A DNA stretch of 46,083 nucleotides. Origin: Sphingobacteriales bacterium. GTDB taxonomy: Bacteria; Bacteroidota; Bacteroidia; Chitinophagales; Chitinophagaceae. The translations under genes were made by a program, and so were the position numbers. The notes under the pieces were generated by a model. That model saw only the letters and a program-made list of their open reading frames with translations. It ran no database searches and was not told the DNA's origin. The first letter of the stretch is position 1. Each line of letters starts with the position of its first letter. The DNA is taken from contig SEFT01000024.1 in NCBI GenBank assembly GCA_004144175.1, positions 1 through 46,083 on the forward strand, in the 5' to 3' direction. This document shows, piece after piece, positions 43,966 through 46,083 of the stretch.

Positions 43966-43969
43966 TGTA
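43962..43969 (-). promoter_or_regulatory. -7 promoter element of the SPFH-RHH pair
   Basis: The minus strand reads TACATTTG, an exact TAnnTTTG match, 28 bp ahead of the SPFH ATG at 43933. Confidence 0.5.
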
Positions 43970-44050
43970 TATTACCTGTTGGAACCAGCAAAATTTTTAT
44001 TTGAGCGGCGCTTCTTTGCCGTCTGCGCTTTTGTGTTCAAATTTGTGGCT

Positions 44051-45187
44051 ATGTTACTGAGCAATGTAGTAGGGCAGCACAACGCAAAGAAGGGATTGTT
44101 GAATATGTGGCAGACCGGCCATTTTCCGCATGCTTTGCTGATTGCAGGAAAGGAAGGTACCGGTGGCCTGTCGTTGGCGCTGGCATTGGCGCAGTACATC
44201 TTCTGCGAAAACAAGCAGCAGCAAGACTCCTGCGGTCAGTGCACATCGTGCCGAAAAACGGCAAAGCTGGAACATGCCGACCTGCATATAAGCTTCCCAT
44301 CCATATCGCCCAAGCCGGGTACCAAGGCGATGAGCCGGTATTATATGCAGGAGTTTCGTGAGTTCATTGCGCAGACGCCCTACAGCTCTACGTACGATTG
44401 GCTGCAGTTCATCAACGCAGAGAACAAGCAGGGAAACATTACGGCCGAGGAGTGCCGCGAGATGATAGAAACCCTGAACCTGAAATCGTACGAAGGCGGT
44501 AAGAAAGTACAGATCATCTGGCGGCCTGAATACCTCGGCAAGGAGGGTAACATACTGCTAAAGCTGATAGAAGAACCACCTTCCAATACCATCATGCTGT
44601 TTGTAGCGGAAGATACGGAGGATATACTGGCAACCATATTATCCAGAACGCAGATAGTAAGGCTGCCGCCAATCAACCCGCAGGATATTGCCCAGGCACT
44701 TGTCTCGCGCTCCTTGACCGATGAGAAAAAGGCAGCACAGGTGGCCCATATGGCCGATGGTAGTTTTACGGAGGCATTACGATTGGTAAGACATGCAGAG
44801 AACGACCTGTTCCCCGATGTACGTAACTGGTTCAATGCTTTGTTTCGTAATAATGGTGTGGAGCTGGCAAAGTTCTCTGAAGACTGGAGTAAGGCAGGCC
44901 GTGAGCAGCAAAAGAATTTCCTCCGCTACATAGTGCAGCTGCTGGAGCAGGCTATACGCGCACGCTACCTGCCGGGGCATCCACCTGCTTTGCCACCCGA
45001 GGAAGCACAGTTTGTACAGAAGCTGGCGGCCATGCAGGTATCGCTGGAGGTGTTTGAAAAGATGGTAAAAGAGATAACAGACACTATCTACTATATAGAG
45101 CGCAATGCACATAGCAAAACACAGCTACATGCTTTATCGATAAGGGTTGTATATACTATACAAGGTAGAAACATACCAGTGTTATAA
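44051..45187 (+). CDS. holB: DNA polymerase III subunit delta'
   Basis: 378 residues from the ATG at 44051. Clamp-loader AAA+ subunit. It starts MLLSNVVGQHNAKKGLLN, with a degenerate nucleotide loop GKEGTGGLSLA as usual for delta'. A zinc module is formed by Cys52, Cys61, Cys64 and Cys67 (FCENKQQQDSCGQCTSC). HISFP, EEPPSNTIMLFVAE and the SRTQIVRLPP motif follow, then a helical collar domain. The in-frame extension to 43955 is rejected: it overlaps the divergent promoter/operator area and is unusual for the family. Terminator at 45203. Confidence 0.94.
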   Translation: MLLSNVVGQHNAKKGLLNMWQTGHFPHALLIAGKEGTGGLSLALALAQYIFCENKQQQDSCGQCTSCRKTAKLEHADLHISFPSISPKPGTKAMSRYYMQEFREFIAQTPYSSTYDWLQFINAENKQGNITAEECREMIETLNLKSYEGGKKVQIIWRPEYLGKEGNILLKLIEEPPSNTIMLFVAEDTEDILATILSRTQIVRLPPINPQDIAQALVSRSLTDEKKAAQVAHMADGSFTEALRLVRHAENDLFPDVRNWFNALFRNNGVELAKFSEDWSKAGREQQKNFLRYIVQLLEQAIRARYLPGHPPALPPEEAQFVQKLAAMQVSLEVFEKMVKEITDTIYYIERNAHSKTQLHALSIRVVYTIQGRNIPVL

Positions 45188-45202
45188 ATTATACGAAGTT
45201 AT

Positions 45203-45243
45203 AAATAGAGAAAGGCCGGCATGATACCGGCCTTTCTCTATTT
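45203..45243. terminator. Bidirectional terminator between holB and the T9SS gene
   Basis: Perfect 17-bp stem AAATAGAGAAAGGCCGG / CCGGCCTTTCTCTATTT (45203-45219 with 45227-45243), loop CATGATA, with A/T flanks on both sides. Confidence 0.88.
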
Positions 45244-45258
45244 AAGATAATTAAGTCA

Positions 45259-46083
45259 TTACTGCTTTGTTACTTTAAGTACCTGGTTTTGTTCTTTGTC
45301 CGAGTACTTCAGCAGGTAGATGCCCGCAGGCATGCTGCTCATATCGATACTCATAGATGCGGCGGTAGCCTGTTTGCTGTAGACCACTTTACCCGTAATG
45401 TCGCTAAGCATTAGCAAACCTGCATTATTCTGAAGGCCGTTAAGGTCAACAGTGATCGTGTTCTTCGCAGGGTTAGGGTAGGCCATTATCAATAGTTGGC
45501 CATTCACATTCACATTGCTGATCGATGTTTCCGATGGTTCTCTAACTACTTTAGTAGCCCACTCTGATGATGTAAATATGCTTACGCATTTTGAACGTAC
45601 ATGCAGGTAGTACCCTTTTTCATCATTAGGGATGCTGAATTTTACATCGTTCTCGTAGATGATCTTGCCGAGAGACGGTGGTGTAACGTCCGAGTTGACT
45701 GCATACTCATAAGCCACTGCGGTAGGTACTTCGTTCCAGGTTGCTTCCTTATCTGTATTGCTCAATGGTATCAGTGTTATGTCCGGTGCTTGGCACTCTA
45801 CCATGGTTGTAAATTCGGTCGGTTCCCAGTCCGATGTTTCATTATTGGTGCACTGTGTGCGCATATAAAGGTAGTAATGGGTATCAGGGCTTAAGCCTGA
45901 TAATTGAGCACTATTGCTGGTCGTATTACCTGCACCCAAATCACTTGTTGGCGGCACACCGGTCGTATTGTATATATACTGATAGTTGATGCCAACCGGC
46001 AGGCTGTTCCAAAGTGCCAGTGCAGATTCGTGGGTGATATTGGCCATGCTTACTTTTGGTGCAATACAAAGAGTAGTAGCAAA
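45259..46083 (-). CDS. C-terminal part of a T9SS cargo protein with fibronectin III-like domains (5' end outside the window)
   Basis: The frame is open to the window edge; 274 codons visible. At least two Fn3-like units are seen (ATTLCIAPKVSMANITHESA... ALWNSLPVGINYQYIYN and the one around ITLIPLSNTDKEATWNEVP), with repeated HYYLYMRTQC/YYLHVRSKC sequences. A T9SS sorting domain begins about 74 residues from the end (AYPNPAKNT) and ends GIYLLKYSDKEQNQVLKVTKQ. The Met at 46047 is internal, not the start. Surface or secreted location is inferred. It is convergent with holB. Confidence 0.88.
   Translation of the reverse strand, partial: FATTLCIAPKVSMANITHESALALWNSLPVGINYQYIYNTTGVPPTSDLGAGNTTSNSAQLSGLSPDTHYYLYMRTQCTNNETSDWEPTEFTTMVECQAPDITLIPLSNTDKEATWNEVPTAVAYEYAVNSDVTPPSLGKIIYENDVKFSIPNDEKGYYLHVRSKCVSIFTSSEWATKVVREPSETSISNVNVNGQLLIMAYPNPAKNTITVDLNGLQNNAGLLMLSDITGKVVYSKQATAASMSIDMSSMPAGIYLLKYSDKEQNQVLKVTKQ

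Noticed and set aside
43955-44050. N-terminal extension of holB
   Set aside because: It starts in the divergent operator/promoter area and has no counterpart in delta' proteins.
44140-44180. Loss of the Walker A lysine in holB as an anomaly
   Set aside because: Delta' subunits normally do not bind ATP in this way; it is typical of the family.

Overview
The window is a piece of a Bacteroidota chromosome, most likely from the Chitinophagales/Chitinophagaceae side. Several things point this way: the recurrent promoter element TAnnTTTG placed just ahead of start codons (the Bacteroidota -7 box), four secreted proteins ending in a YPNP-type type IX secretion (T9SS) sorting domain, a DUF5362 membrane protein, a DUF5686 outer-membrane protein, a short archaeal/eukaryotic-type prolyl-tRNA synthetase, and the gene order around rpsM-rpsK-rpsD-rpoA-rplQ. 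I see no tRNA or rRNA gene and no CRISPR array. Several terminators are clear hairpins with T-runs.

Layout. 1-6175: a truncated secreted protein, proS, a DUF5362 protein, a long-chain acyl-CoA ligase and guaB. 6178-13145 (all minus): a DUF5686 outer-membrane protein, a lipoprotein serine hydrolase, an AcpH-like phosphodiesterase, a FUSC-family membrane protein and a TlpA-like thioredoxin. 13244-21159: an acyl-CoA carboxylase beta subunit, a T9SS protein, the trmB/DUF5522/alkyltransferase-like cluster, two unrelated L,D-transpeptidases facing each other, and a thiolase. 21219-27692 (minus): an ECF sigma/putative anti-sigma/envelope-protein cassette, a PolX-like protein whose polymerase active site looks dead, cmk and an M20 dipeptidase. 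27821-30129: queA, gmhA and a gmhB-like phosphatase. 30239-34088: infA, rpmJ, rpsM, rpsK, rpsD, rpoA and rplQ.

34089-43000 is the accessory part: an orphan DUF4373-like (phage-type) gene with a low-complexity tail, a T9SS cargo gene with a probable frameshift at its start and a G9 tract, a small GIY-YIG nuclease gene bracketed by two inverted copies of a structured 165-187 bp repeat plus a half copy, and a large frameshifted SBBP/Ig/T9SS cargo gene. The last part holds an SPFH (band 7) gene with a ribbon-helix-helix regulator gene behind it and a perfect operator-like palindrome at its promoter, then holB, then the 3' end of another T9SS cargo gene.

The most interesting locus is the GIY-YIG nuclease with its repeats (38021-38923). 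The repeat arms come in two sequence flavours that keep a short internal stem by compensatory changes. This suggests a folded single-strand element tied to the nuclease, comparable in layout to REPIN/RAYT but with a different nuclease family.
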